64,000 nucleotides of DNA, taken from Lepus europaeus (Eukaryota; Chordata; Mammalia; Lagomorpha; Leporidae). The stretch covers positions 34,408,388 through 34,472,387 of the forward strand of contig NC_084828.1 in assembly GCF_033115175.1 (NCBI RefSeq), in the 5' to 3' direction. This document shows, in pieces, positions 38,532 through 49,105 of the stretch (positions are counted from its first letter, which is position 1; the number at the start of each line of letters is the position of its first letter). A model generated the notes under the pieces. The model did not search any database. It saw only the letters and a list, made by a program, of their open reading frames with translations, and had not been told where the DNA came from. Both the position numbers and the translations under genes were made by a program.

Positions 38532-38838
38532 AAAGCCCTACTAACATTGAATTTCCGGCTTCTACTAGGTTAAGGTTTCAACACATCCCTTTAATTAAAA
38601 CAAAAATTAGAGTGAGGAATTCCTGTCTTAGACCAACAGTGTTAACTAAAAATGTGTTAAATAAATTGAAATACACATATTAAGTACAGATCTTAGCAAA
38701 TCTGTCACAAGTTGGTGTCTCTATTCTTCTTGAACTTAATGTTTTTCATATCAAATTTCCCATTGATGGCTGATTATTGTTGGAGTTTTAGTATTACTGA
38801 TTTGGTTATAGTCCTAAATTATCCTATGGGATGAGATT

Positions 38839-39154
38839 ATTTAAAAAAATATTCATTTATTTTATCAGTTTGAAAGGCAGAGACAGAGAGGAGACAGATA
38901 TATCTGCCACGTGCTTTTTCACTCTCCAAATGCATGATAACAGCCAGCGTTGGGCCAGGCGGAAGCCACAAGTCAGAATCTCAATCCAGATGTGGCAGGG
39001 AACAGACCCTTTTGGCCATCACCTCCTGCTTCCAGGGTATGCATTAACAGGAAGCTGAAACCGGGAGTGGCACTAGGACTCAATCCCAAGCACTCCCAGA
39101 TGGGATGCAGGCATCCCAACAGCCGCTTAACCACTACACAAAAATGCCTGCCCC
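38839..39154 (-). mobile_element. CSINE, old subfamily, antisense
   Basis: The body begins TTTGAAAGGCAGAGACAGAG and ends GCCGCTTAACCACTACAC, AAAATGCCTGCCCC. Despite divergence it keeps the 12-base duplication TGGGATGAGATT at 38827-38838 and 39155-39166. Confidence 0.9.
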
Positions 39155-39166
39155 TGGGATGAGATT

Positions 39167-40499
39167 CTTAGGAAATCATGTTTTCCTTGGTCATATTTCA
39201 TATTAAATGAGATACTGACAGAACATTCTCTTTTAAAAAAATCATTTATAAGCTCGTTTTCATGAAAAGCAGAAAACAGAAACTCAAACTCCTTCCTTGC
39301 AGACACGATTGTATAATGTAATAGCTGATTGCAAAAGGAGATGGTAGCAGTCTGAAATCACTGACTTGCTTTGTCACTTTCAATAGGTAATCATGAATAT
39401 AAAAATGATTTTTTGGCCAAAAAAAGGCAATTAAATGTAACAACAGATTTCCTTTATATGAACCACTTCTCTGTGAGATCATTTATCATAGTCCACATAA
39501 AGAATCTTCGGGGAGATAAGCAGCAGCATGTTCCCAGCTCTAGAGCATGACAACAATTGGTGGGTCAGTGGCCAGCTGATTCTTCCAGCTCCCCACACAC
39601 AAAGGCTTTCTGGCTCTGTGAGCGACTTCATAGGTTACCCAAGAGCAGGCAGTATAGGTGGTGAATTTACCAAGTATAAAACTGAACCTCTCCCCTGCTT
39701 GATTAATGAATGGCCATAAGAAAACTCTTCCAGGTGAAATATTCCAGTATGTTCCTTTTTGAGATCAATCCTAAGATTAAAGGTCTGGGAAGTCTATAGG
39801 ATTTGCTAATTCCTGCAGTATTGGAGACAATTTTCGGAACACCTTTTACTGCACCCATGTAAGGAAATTTGAGATGGGGGGGGGAGTATATAATTGAGAA
39901 GAGTGAGGTAGATTTTGCAATTGCTGAATTTTGACCTAGTCCAAATGTTTTAAATCAAAGTTTTAAGAATTATCTATTATCTTTCAGTATTCTAGAGGTA
40001 TGAAATAGATGCTAATCCAATGAATTTGGGGGTTTTTCTAGACCGCAGAATTACATAATTTAGACTTCTTGACCCTTTGTCGTAATGCGTGGCAGTGGGG
40101 AGTATGAAAACTTGTTTCCTTTTGACGGTGTAGCCAGTTATTTTAATATGATGCTCAAATAATACCTCATTGAGAATATTGTCCGATTTGAAATGGTTTA
40201 ACTTGAACACACTAATGCACCTTTTCCCCACCAGCTACATACTGTAGATTCGAAGTGTGCTGAGATTGCTCTCAATGCTTGTTAAGAAGAGTGGTGTGTT
40301 CATGTCATTATCTTAATTGTCAAGCACGCCAATGCGTCCTAAGAACTCTAACTGCTGGAAGACGACACAGGGCATCATGCCCGGGATTGTTCAGGGTGAA
40401 CTAAGTTAAGTAGCCGCACCACTCGTTTATCCAGCCGAACAAAAGGCTCTCAAACTGAGAATCTTTCCCAGTATTTTCCAGTAGGGGGAACTAAAGACT
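39167..40499. other. Promoter-proximal non-coding DNA
   Basis: Repeat-free sequence leading into the CpG island. ACAACAATTGG near 39550 resembles a SOX site, but single motifs are weak evidence. Confidence 0.45.
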
Positions 40500-41973
40500 C
40501 ACCATCCAGCGTTTGGCCAGGAGCAGGGACGCGCGCCGAGTCCCTCTCTAAGCCGCCTTCTAATCAGCCGAGGCAGCATCAAACAGCTCCCTGCGAGCCT
40601 GTGATCACACGTGGGCCGGCCACACCGGCCAGGCCGGGGCGCCCAGCCACTGGCATCCCTTTGATCTAACGTGGGCTTCCTCCACCGTCCCGGGTCCCGA
40701 ATGGAATCCGCTTGGCAGCTTTTGCCTTTACGCTTGGGGGAAGGGGGGGGGGGGGAGGCTGTCCTCTTTGGGCGGAAATCTGACTCTTTCTGAGCGTTTA
40801 TGAGTCCAGTTGTGTTATCGGTTTCCGGGATCAGAGCCTTTCTGCATTTCCTTGCAATGGTGCTGCTCCCTGGAGGGCGAAGGCTTGGGACATCCCCCCT
40901 CCCCAGGGGTCCTGGATCCCGGCTCCCCACTTTCCCCATCCTGTGCCTAGATCCCTGAGCCCCTCCTCTCCAAAGTCACCTTTGAGTGGTCAACAGGCAA
41001 CTGCGCAACGGAGGAGGGGATGCCCCTTCCCTCCAGCCCTCCTGCCCAGGGGGGTCCTAGGGGAGGGGAGGGTGGCGCAGAGCTGGGCTGCACCGCGCAG
41101 GGAGAACTTGGACATTCCGGTCCGACCCCCAGCTTTTATTTATTTATTTTTAAAGCCCATAGGAAGCACCACAGGCAGGCTTTCCGCTCCACAGGGCGGT
41201 TTTATCCCGTTCCCTTTCCTTTCCCGGCTCCCGCCCAGCCTCTCCTTTTGCTAAGAGGTGAAGACTGAGTGTTGGTGTGATTTTAACGGGTAATGAGGCT
41301 GCGCCCCGGGAGCTGGAGGATGATCTTTTTCCAGAAAGCGCGTGCAGCTCCGGCAGACGGATGGATGAATAATTAGGAAGGGCTTCCATGAAATCACTCA
41401 CCAAGAAAATTACCTGCCCATTAAACGGGCCGCGGCGAGGAGCTGGAGGCTAGAGCCCACCTATCCCCTCCGGAGGCGGGAAGGAGCTGGGGAAGCCAAG
41501 GAGGGGCTGGAGGTGACCAGTGGCTTCGGCCTCCGGGCAAAGCCGGTGGGGGGCTCCCGGATTCGTTCTGACTGGTGCTCTGGGGCTGGCGCCCCCTGCC
41601 CGGCAGGGTGGAGGCGTGGGGAGGTGCAGGGCTCAGCGCACCCCCTGCAGCCCCCGCCCCCTCTCCAGGGCCGACTGGGAGCAGCTTTCGTTCCTCCCCT
41701 CCCTGCCCGCCTCTTCGCCGCCTTCACTCTTGCAAGTCCTGCCACCCGCGGCAGCTGCAGGAGGAGGCACACGCTGCACTGCTGGGCTGCCAGAGCCGCG
41801 GCCGCCGCTTGCACCCGGGCGAGCGGCTGGAGCGCGCTCCAAAGCTGCCCCGCTCGTGGCTGCCGGGCTCCCGCGGAGGCTCCGCTCCGGCCGGCAGGCG
41901 CGGGGCGCCCCATCCCCGAGAGGCGGCACCGCGGGGGTGGCCGCCAGCCTCCGCCCGGCCCCTCCCTCGCTCC

Positions 41974-42001
41974 CTCCTCCTCCTCCTCCTCCTCCTCCTC
42001 T
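41974..42001. repeat. (CCT)n trinucleotide repeat in the ROBO2 CpG island
   Basis: About nine CCT units within a longer pyrimidine stretch (41960-42010). It may be transcribed in the 5'UTR, depending on where transcription starts. Confidence 0.9.
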
Positions 42002-42262
42002 CCTCCCTCCCCGCAGCCTCACCACGTAGGAGTTCGGATTCTCCACCCGAGTCGTCCTGATTTCTCTTTTCCTCTCTCTTTGGAGGGAGGCTGCCACACA
42101 GAGGCCCCGCCGCCGACGGGGCTGCCCGCCTGCAAAAGTGTGGCTTTGACACATGCTGCTTAGGGAAGTTCAGTGAGAAATAATCCCCATAAAATTCCCA
42201 AACTCGGGACGGAGAGCTGCTACGGAAGCGACCGGGGGAAGCCACAACCCGTAGGCAGGCCA

Positions 42263-42415
42263 ATGGTTTTTCGGCAGCGCGCTGGCAAGTTTGGGGAACA
42301 CTTTCTAGGAATTAGGTCTTTTTTCTCCCCCTTCATCATCTTGACTTGTGAAGGAAGATCTTGGCTTTGGATTGCCATGGAGCCCGAGGAGAGAGGGTTA
42401 GACACACTTGAATAG
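42263..42415 (+). other. Upstream ORF 1 in ROBO2 5'UTR, with nested strong-context ATG
   Basis: This ATG opens a 50-codon frame ending at TAG (42413-42415). A second ATG in the same frame at 42377 has the context GCCATGG, close to the optimal initiation consensus, and gives a 12-residue peptide beginning MEPEERGL. If transcribed in the 5'UTR it could lower initiation at the main start. Whether it is conserved or translated cannot be judged here. Confidence 0.45.
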
Positions 42416-42508
42416 TCCCTCCGGCTGGGTTGAGTTTGTGGGAATTGAAGAAGAGTTGGAAGCGCAGCGGCCTTTTGAAGTGCCCTCCGGGACTCCGGCT
42501 GGATCTCC

Positions 42509-42622
42509 ATGTGCCCCGCGGAAGACCTGTCTCCACCAGCCCTTCTGCTCCGGGGATCTGCGCATCTTGACGTCGGTCCCCATCTAGGAAAGTCTCAACT
42601 TTGGACCTACCTCTTTTTTTGA
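42509..42622 (+). other. Upstream ORF 2 in ROBO2 5'UTR
   Basis: This ATG (context CTCCATGT) opens a 37-codon frame ending in TGA at 42620-42622, 73 bases before the main start. The context is weaker than that of the ATG at 42377. Its peptide resembles no family I recognise. Confidence 0.4.
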
Positions 42623-42685
42623 TACTTATTTTTGTACTTTTTTGCTCTCTGGGATTGGTTTCTTAAACGATCTGGATCCTTTTTA

Positions 42686-42756
42686 ATGTGTCAAAATGAG
42701 TCCGCTGATGTTTACACAAGTACTGCTCTGTGGATTTTTATACTTTCGGGTGGACG
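42686..42756 (+). other. Overlapping upstream ATG/ORF, +1-shifted to the ROBO2 start
   Basis: An ATG ten bases upstream of the ROBO2 start is in a different frame. It stays open to the end of exon 1 (23 codons plus two bases), so in spliced mRNA it would run into exon 2. In unspliced DNA it stops at the TAA formed across the donor. Its context is weak (T at -3), so leaky scanning to the main ATG is expected. Confidence 0.45.
42696..42756 (+). CDS. ROBO2: ROBO2 alternative first coding exon (signal peptide exon), partial CDS
   Basis: The exon encodes 20 full codons plus one base. It begins MSPLMFTQVLLC and ends FRVD followed by the first G of a split codon, then GTAAGT. From memory, the short ROBO2 isoform begins MSLLMFTQLLLC and ends VRVDG before the first Ig domain; the copy here differs at three positions (Leu3 to Pro, Leu9 to Val, Val17 to Phe). 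ROBO2 is a single-pass neuronal receptor for SLIT ligands with Ig and fibronectin III domains, acting in axon guidance and in kidney and ureter development. This exon supplies only the start and the hydrophobic signal peptide. The start is supported by A at -3 and by an in-frame TAA at 42684-42686, four codons upstream. The exon lies just downstream of a CpG island. Exon 2, expected tens of kilobases or more further on, is not in the window. The gene identity rests on recalled similarity over 20 residues plus exact exon phase and promoter context. Confidence 0.88.
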
Positions 42757-42762
42757 GTAAGT
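42757..42762 (+). other. ROBO2: 5' splice donor of ROBO2 exon 1
   Basis: The exon ends in G followed by GTAAGT, a full match to the U1-complementary donor consensus. It splits codon 21 after its first base (phase 1), as expected for joining to the exon that begins the mature receptor. Confidence 0.88.
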
Positions 42763-44589
42763 TAAAGATGCTTTTATCCTTTGTGTCCCCCTCAAACCTC
42801 TCCCCCCCCCAAAAAAAAATCCACCTCATTTCTTTCTGAGTCCAGAGTGCATTGTAAATAAAATGTCATTACGTCTGTCAGTCTGTCTTGGACAGGCGCT
42901 GGGTCTTCCAGGATAGAGGATTTGAGGCTTTTGTTTCCTAAACTGCTGCAAGGGGAACATGTTAGTAATCACCTATTGTTATTGCTGTTGTAATTTAATT
43001 AATTGAGTTGGGTAATAAATGATGGGCTTCCAGCTTTGTTAGAAATGCTAAAGTGAAAAAAAATTTTTTTTTGAAAGAGCCCAGTACTCTGATGCCTGCT
43101 CTCTATTTGATGTTTGCTGCTGTGTTTGAACTTTGGCTTTGAAGAAATACAGTCAACAGACACTCCAAGGAAGATTCAGTGGGTTAGGGATGTGAGACTG
43201 GGTATCCTTGGGATCAATATCTATCACCTGTGTGCCAGAGACAGCGTCCTAGCGTGAAATCAGAAGGAAGACTTCAGGTCATAGGGAGAAAACTGCCCAA
43301 AGTGAGACTGGGCGAGGCTCCAGAAGGTGGTGGCAGCCGCTCTGGGATGGCTGCAGGCATAGAGCACTCAGCTCTGTCCCCAGTGGACGAACAATAACGG
43401 GACCTGAAACAGGTGCTGTAGGTATCTCCCTCCAGGTTGAGTCTGTATGTCAGGCAGACAGCGTTCAGACTCTTCTTCTCCTGTCTTTTGTTTGGATTTG
43501 GTTTCCCAGGATATTTTCACAGGATCTTTCTTAGTTGCTAGTGAGATGATTTCAAAATCCTTGTGGGGAGCTCTTTTGGTGGAAGAATGGAAATAATCAT
43601 TAACACGCTTTTTTTGTTTCAAAAGAAGAATGTCAAAGGGATGTTGGTATTAGTCTCGAAGAGACTTAGAATTTTTAGTCTAAAGAAAGGATTAGTAAAA
43701 AGAAAACTAGCAGTTCCCCACCCCCAAAATTTGGATTATAGTGTGTCAGATTTGTAATTTCTTTACTTACAAAGAATCTGAGGTATATGGGTCTGCATAT
43801 TTGAGCCATCACAATAGCTTGTGGCTACATAAACTTTGCTCCAGCATTTGCATTGTGGACAAATTCATTATTTGGGACACTGCCTGTTTTCGCCCATCTG
43901 TGGGAGCTAACTTTGTTCTTGGCAGCTGCTGCTGTGTAGAGCCCAATGTATGGGACTCAGGAAGCTTCTCTATAAACATGAGGCAATCCAGATGAGTTTA
44001 CCTACTGTCAAGTGGCTGTTTTCAATCACGGATACATGAGAATCCTTGCCCCCTGGTGACAGTAGGCAAGGGACGCATCTGTGTGCCCTGCTTCTGTCTT
44101 CCTTCTAAGTAAGTAGATGTTGAGGAATCAACCTTTGTGAATTATACCATGGAGATGTCTATAATCATATCGATTATCATTCCCCACATATTTTCTTCTA
44201 CAGTATAGGGTACATGTAGCTTACCATAAGCAAAAGGTTTGCATATTTGTCTCAACTGTGTTTGGTTATCATGATAAGCAGACTTTGGCATTAACTCTTA
44301 AAATAATAGGTTTTCATCAACCGTGAATTTACATATCTTAATGACAGAAATGCATGTATAAACTCTTTATTAGAATACAGAGTTATTGAGATTTGCTTTT
44401 CTTTTTTAAAAATAACTGTCACTAGGAGGAATACAATTAAATTGCTCAGTGGCAGTGACAGAGGGAATCAGAAGAGCTTGGTGTTACAGAATGTAATTAA
44501 TGTACTAGGGTGGTTGGAGATCTTTGAAACAAATGCAATTAACCAGCTTGCTGGGACAGCAATAGCAAGATATCATTTCTCTCTTCATT
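42763..44589 (+). other. ROBO2: Start of ROBO2 intron 1, repeat-free
   Basis: Unique sequence with no SINE. It begins with a short poly-C/poly-A run (42803-42819). 44777-46390 is also without clear repeats. Confidence 0.6.
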
Positions 44590-44776
44590 CCATCCCTTCT
44601 CTTCTCCCGTCCCTCCCTCCTCCCTCCCTCCTCCCTCCCTCTCTCTCCCTCTCCCTCCCTCTCTCTCTCTCTCTCTCTCCCTCCCTCTCTCTCTCTCCCT
44701 CTGCCTCTCTCTCCCTCTCTCCCTCACTCTCTCTCTCTCCCCCTCTCTCCCTCTCTCCCTGTCTCTTCTCTTCCAG
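44590..44776 (+). repeat. Long polypyrimidine tract ending in an acceptor-like TTCCAG
   Basis: CCCT and CT units run for about 185 bases. 44611-44701 is pure pyrimidine and only a few purines follow. It ends CTCTTCTCTTCCAG, a textbook branchless 3' splice-site shape. Intronic in ROBO2. Confidence 0.85.
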
Positions 44777-46289
44777 ATCACCATTCTTCTGCCCAAAAGA
44801 CACACTTAGGACCTTTGTTCTAATTGAATGTTAGTGTAGGGGAGAAATTTGTGTCTGGACCACAGTTATGAAGCAGAATTCATAATTACATAGTGAAAAA
44901 TACCTGCGATTTAAGGAATTGAGGCTGAAAGGGCAGTCCTAAATTTTATGTGTGAAATGAGTTGTGTAGTTAGCATCTACTGTGTCTTGCCAAAGGCTTA
45001 GGAAATTGAGGATGGTCTTCCTGAATCAGTGTGGTGATCATACCTTTGACATTGGGTTGCCTTTGGATATTTCAGAATGATGACAGCCTCTTCATGGGAA
45101 TTGTTGAAAATTTGGGATGTGAACAACACTGCCCTCTAGGCTGCTTCAACACATTGGGGCTGAGCACTCAATGTACATGATAAGTGGGCTGGTTTGTAGG
45201 ATCTCTAAGCTTTGTTACCCTTCCAGGAATCTGTGATTTCTATTTACTTATTACCTTTCTTGGAGGTGTGTGCCTACTCTCCATATGAATTTCAAATTTA
45301 GAGAAGCTTGTACCATTTCAAAGATATACTGACTATCCTTGTGCTAGACACAGAAATTAATTTTATTCAGTGACAAATGATACATAGATTTGCATTGAAA
45401 TTTGCTTGGTGGGTTATTTATATGTGCATTTTTATGGTGTATGAAAAAAAGCTAGAGTTTGGCCTCCTCGTAGAAGATACATGCTAATATTATTTATGAT
45501 TTTTCAGTATCCTGCCCTTGTAGCAACCCATAGAGAATAAATGTTAAGTTGGTGAAGAACTACAGGCAAACTTTTCTGTTTGGGATGTAAATAGAGATAT
45601 TCTCATCTGGCACAGATTGATTAACCACATACATATTTTTCTCTACAATTATGAAAGAGGATACATATTGAGTTTAGCCTTTGCTTTCCAAAATTCTCTA
45701 CTTTAAAATAGGAATAGGGCTTTTCAATCATTTATAAAGAGCTAATCAGAGCTATCACAGCTGTATTCCATACAGTATGTCAGTCTGATAATTTTATAAT
45801 ACTGTAAAGAGATGTCTTAAAAATGGGGATGGTTTTCTTGCTTGTTAACAGTTCTGAAGTGAAAATGGCACATAAGGTATTTGGAGAGAGGAAGATAATG
45901 CATGTGCATAGTGCAGATGTATAATCTTCCATAGGTTTATACATTTTGCTAAAGTGCTTCTTTCAGTAATGGGCTCATTATTGTAGCCATATGTAGTCTA
46001 TTTCAGATCGTAAATTGCATATAAGTAACCTGAAATTTGTTCTTGGAGTTATGCAGTAATATCATGTCTGAATTGGCTGTGTTTGAATAACCTTTGATTC
46101 TGTGCAACATGTGAACCATAAAACAAAAGGATTTCTTAGGACATTAAGCAGGAATATCTTAAAGCAAATGAAAGTCACAGAACAGTTCTGGTCATCTTAT
46201 CCCCGAGCAGCCTATGCAGCACAGCATCTTTGCTAAGAAGAATAGGGATGTATAAGCGCATTGCTGTAATTTGGGTACATATAAATAAA

Positions 46290-46328
46290 AGGGTGTGTGT
46301 GTGTGCCTGTGCACGTGTGTGTGTGCAG
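46290..46328. repeat. Imperfect (GT)n tract
   Basis: GT runs interrupted by CCTGTGCAC. Confidence 0.85.
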
Positions 46329-46395
46329 TAATGTCTGGTAAGTAAGTTTCTGCATTCTCTAGGAGATATTTACTTGCCATGTGCAATCTGGTCTT

Positions 46396-46490
46396 GAGCA
46401 TTTTCTCCTTCTCTGTTTCCTTCTCTTCTCCATCTCTTCCTTTCCTCCTTTTTCTCCTCCACTTTCTCCTCTTTCTTGTTCTTTTTTTCT
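46396..46490. repeat. Pyrimidine-rich tract
   Basis: TTTCTCC/TCTTCC-type sequence, almost free of purines; the lysine/arginine-rich minus-strand frame over it is a by-product. Confidence 0.8.
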
Positions 46491-46661
46491 GGGGGGAGGG
46501 TGAGGAGCTCATGAAAGGAAATAGAGAAATATTTGAAGAGGGAAGAAGATAGGTGATGATGTTTCTTTAATATTTATAAAATCAGCAGTTAAAGGAGATA
46601 TGTTAATACTTATAATGTTTCACCTTTTGATTATATCCAATTGGGGTGTTTTACTTCTTCA

Positions 46662-46968
46662 CTTTTTTAAAAAAAAAAGATTGATTTGTTCATTTGAAAG
46701 AGCTACAGAGAGAAAGGGACAGAGATCTTTTATCTGCTGGTTCGCACTGCAAATGGCTGCAATGGCTAGGGCTGGACCAGGACAAAATTAGGAGCCTGGA
46801 GGTCCATCTTGGTTTCACAAGTGGGTGGCAGGGGCCCAAGCACTTGTGCCATCCTCAGTGGCCTTCCCAGGTGGATTAGCAGGGAGCTGGATCAGAACCA
46901 GTGCCCATATGGGCTGCTGGCATTGCAGCTGGTGGCTTAGCCCACTGAACTACAACATTGCCCCCACA
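46662..46968 (-). mobile_element. CSINE, antisense
   Basis: An A/T-rich start, CATTTGAAAGAGCTACAGAG, the body, and the end GTGGCTTAGCCCACTGAAC, TACAACATTGCCCCC. It is the first SINE downstream of exon 1. Confidence 0.87.
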
Positions 46969-47204
46969 ATGCATTTTCTTTTAAAAAAAGGGTCATAATT
47001 TTATGAGGACTTGCTTTGTGTAGGTCCCATCTGTCTCTAGTTTAGATAAACAGAAGTCTTAAGTTTTATGTTCAAGAAGTGGAAACTTAGAGTACCATTT
47101 CATAGATTTATTTTTAAAGTATTGTTTCTTATAGTATCTTCAGATATAGACCTCTTAACCTAAATCAATACATTTACATGGATATTGGATTTTTAATTTA
47201 AAAA

Positions 47205-47540
47205 TTAAAAAAACCTTTTCTGTTTAGTTAAAGACAGGGAGACAGAGAAAAGCAGAAACAATCACAGATGCAGACCTACAGAGCTCCCGTCTCCTGGTTC
47301 ATTTTGCAAATGCCCACAGAATCCAGGGCTGCCCTGGGGTTGGAATCAGAGCCGGGAGCCAGGAATGCAATCTAGATCTCCCACATGTTTAGGAGGCACC
47401 TATTTCAATCATCACCATTACTTCCCAGTGTCTGAATTGGCAGGAAGCTTGAGTCGGGAGTCAGAGCTGGGAACTGAACCCCAGCAATTCTGTTGTGGGA
47501 GGCAGATGTCTTAACTGCCAAGCCAAACACCTTCTCCCAA
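47205..47540 (-). mobile_element. CSINE, old and diverged, antisense
   Basis: Contains AAAGACAGGGAGACAGAG, CTCCTGGTTCATTTTGC and AGATCTCCCACATGT, ending CTTAACTGCCAAGCCAAACACC. A (GT)10 run follows immediately. Confidence 0.8.
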
Positions 47541-47561
47541 TTGTGTGTGTGTGTGTGTGTA
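47541..47561. repeat. (GT)10 microsatellite
   Basis: Uninterrupted GT run adjoining the SINE at 47205. Confidence 0.92.
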
Positions 47562-48299
47562 ATGTTGATTAAAGAAGGACTGAGGGATTACATAAAGTCT
47601 TTCAAGGAGGAGTTAATAAAAACTCCTTCAGTGTTTTGACATTGTATTGTACCATAACAGAGATGTTGTGCAATATGTAAAGAACAACACCCTCACCCAA
47701 AATAACTACCTCTAACTCAAAAGAGTGTGAGTAACATGGACTCATTCCTTAGCGTTTTCCCCAACATTTGCAGCTAGTCCTTGGGATCATTCATCTAATC
47801 CCATTGGTCATAGTATCTGTTTATGAAAGTACTTCTCACAGTGCCCCAGTTGCCTGGGGAGATATAAAATCCACCAGGGCACAACTAGTGACTACCCAAC
47901 ATCTTAGGTTGTCTAAAAAGAATATATTAAACTCAAGCCCTGGATAGAATCTACTCCTTGTTCCAACCATTTCTATCTGTTAAACCACATCATTCTTTTT
48001 CATGCCCCCAGATTAAGAATCTTTCTTGTTCCTGAAGCCTATATCCAACTTGTTAATAAACTCTTTGTAATCTATCCTGATATTAACCATTTTGTGTGTG
48101 TGTGTACGATCCTTCCTCCCTCACCCCAATGTTGTATTATGCACACTTGCAAACATGCAGTAAAGCTGAAAGAATGTTACAGTGAAAGTCCCACCCGCAT
48201 TCATTATTTTGCTATACTGACTACTAAATATTTATCCATATTTCTGTTCCTCTATGCATGAATTAACTCATCCTTTTATTCTGATAGTTTAAAAATAAT

Positions 48300-48845
48300 T
48301 AAATGACAAGTTTCTTGTTAATTTAACCACTCCTGTCTTGGTTATACCCTGAAGTATTATAACAGACTGATTAATGATCATCCTACATCCATTCCTGTTC
48401 CTTTTCTCACACTTTACCCTGATCCTAGCTCTCCTAACAGTAGCTAGAGGGACTTTTAAAAACTATGTAACTAGCATGCACGTTTTCTGGTAGCCCGGAA
48501 CTCTTCACGTTGGTTCGCAAGACTCTGCAAGGTGAGGTTTCCCTAGCTCTCTGACTTCACCTGCTCCTACTCGCTACCTAGGACCTGAATTTATAACTTT
48601 TGATGTGCTGCTGACCCTGACCTTTACATCTGCTCTGTGCTCTACCAGAGGTGCACTTTCCCAGATCTTTCAATCGATTGAATAAGTCCCTCTTCCAATA
48701 TACAATATTTTCAGAAACATGGGCCACCCTATCTAAAATTTCTCCTCTTGATGCACATTACCAGGCCACCTCATTTTATGGTCTTAAAGTTGTTGTCATA
48801 GCACTTATAATCTTATGGAAAGGGTGTGTGTGTGTGTGTGTGTTT
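48300..48845 (+). repeat. L2 fragment
   Basis: CAGTAGCTAGAGGGACTTTT, CTCTGCAAGGTGAGG, GGCCACCCTATCTAAAATTT and TTGTCATAGCACTTATAATC follow the order of L2 3' ORF-derived sequence. It ends in a (GT)n run. Confidence 0.6.
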
Positions 48846-48868
48846 GAAGAAGTATAAAGGAATTGACA

Positions 48869-49105
48869 TTTTTTTTTTAACTTGAGAGGCAGAGAGACCG
48901 AGACAGAGAGCTCCCATTTGTGGCCAGGGTGACATCAAGCCAAAGCTGGGAACTCAATTCAAGTCTCCCATGTGTGTGGCAGGGACTCAGCTTCTCTGAG
49001 TCTTCATAACAGGGAACTGGAGTGACAAGCTATAGCCTAGTATGTGTGTCAGGCACTCCAGTGTGGGACATGAGCATTTTAACTGCTAGGCGAAACGCCT
49101 GCCCC
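48869..49105 (-). mobile_element. CSINE, old, internally deleted, antisense
   Basis: Starts T-run then ACTTGAGAGGCAGAGAGACC and ends GCTAGGCGAAACGCCTGCCCC. Duplication AGGAATTGACA / AGGAATTGTCA at 48858-48868 and 49106-49116. Confidence 0.87.

Larger units (their letters stand above)
40500..42600 (+). promoter_or_regulatory. ROBO2: CpG island and promoter region of the short ROBO2 transcript
   Basis: CpG is depleted across the rest of the window but dense here: 41761-41960 alone holds more than 25 CpGs. The stretch has no SINE or LINE insertion. Elements seen include a GC box (CCCCGCCCC near 41652), a CCAAT motif near 42260, a (CCT)n tract at about 41974-42001, a G-run near 40738-40757, and TAATTA-type homeodomain-like sites near 41370. 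No convincing TATA box stands near an obvious start, which fits a CpG-island promoter with dispersed initiation. Transcription start positions cannot be read from sequence; the long 5'UTR probably begins somewhere in 41.7-42.2 kb. Long open frames on both strands here are a by-product of GC richness. Confidence 0.8.
42150..42695 (+). other. ROBO2: Probable 5' untranslated region of ROBO2 exon 1
   Basis: This is the DNA between the CpG-dense core and the start codon. It loses GC towards the ATG, becoming T-rich at 42610-42685. No acceptor-like site obviously splits it, so it is most simply the 5'UTR part of exon 1. It holds three upstream ATG groups, annotated separately. The 5' limit given is arbitrary. 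Confidence 0.6.

Noticed and set aside
41130..41160. TTTATTTATTTATTTTTAAA as a TATA box for ROBO2
   Set aside because: It is an AT-rich simple stretch far upstream of the likely start, inside a CpG-island promoter, with no supporting initiator.
41461..42263. Several overlapping open frames of 150-216 codons on both strands in the CpG island
   Set aside because: GC-rich DNA has few stop codons. The frames overlap in four registers, show only low-complexity Pro/Ala/Arg/Ser sequence, and the gene's real start lies downstream.
44539..44805. Minus-strand frames rich in Arg-Glu repeats
   Set aside because: They are translations of the GA strand of the polypyrimidine tract.
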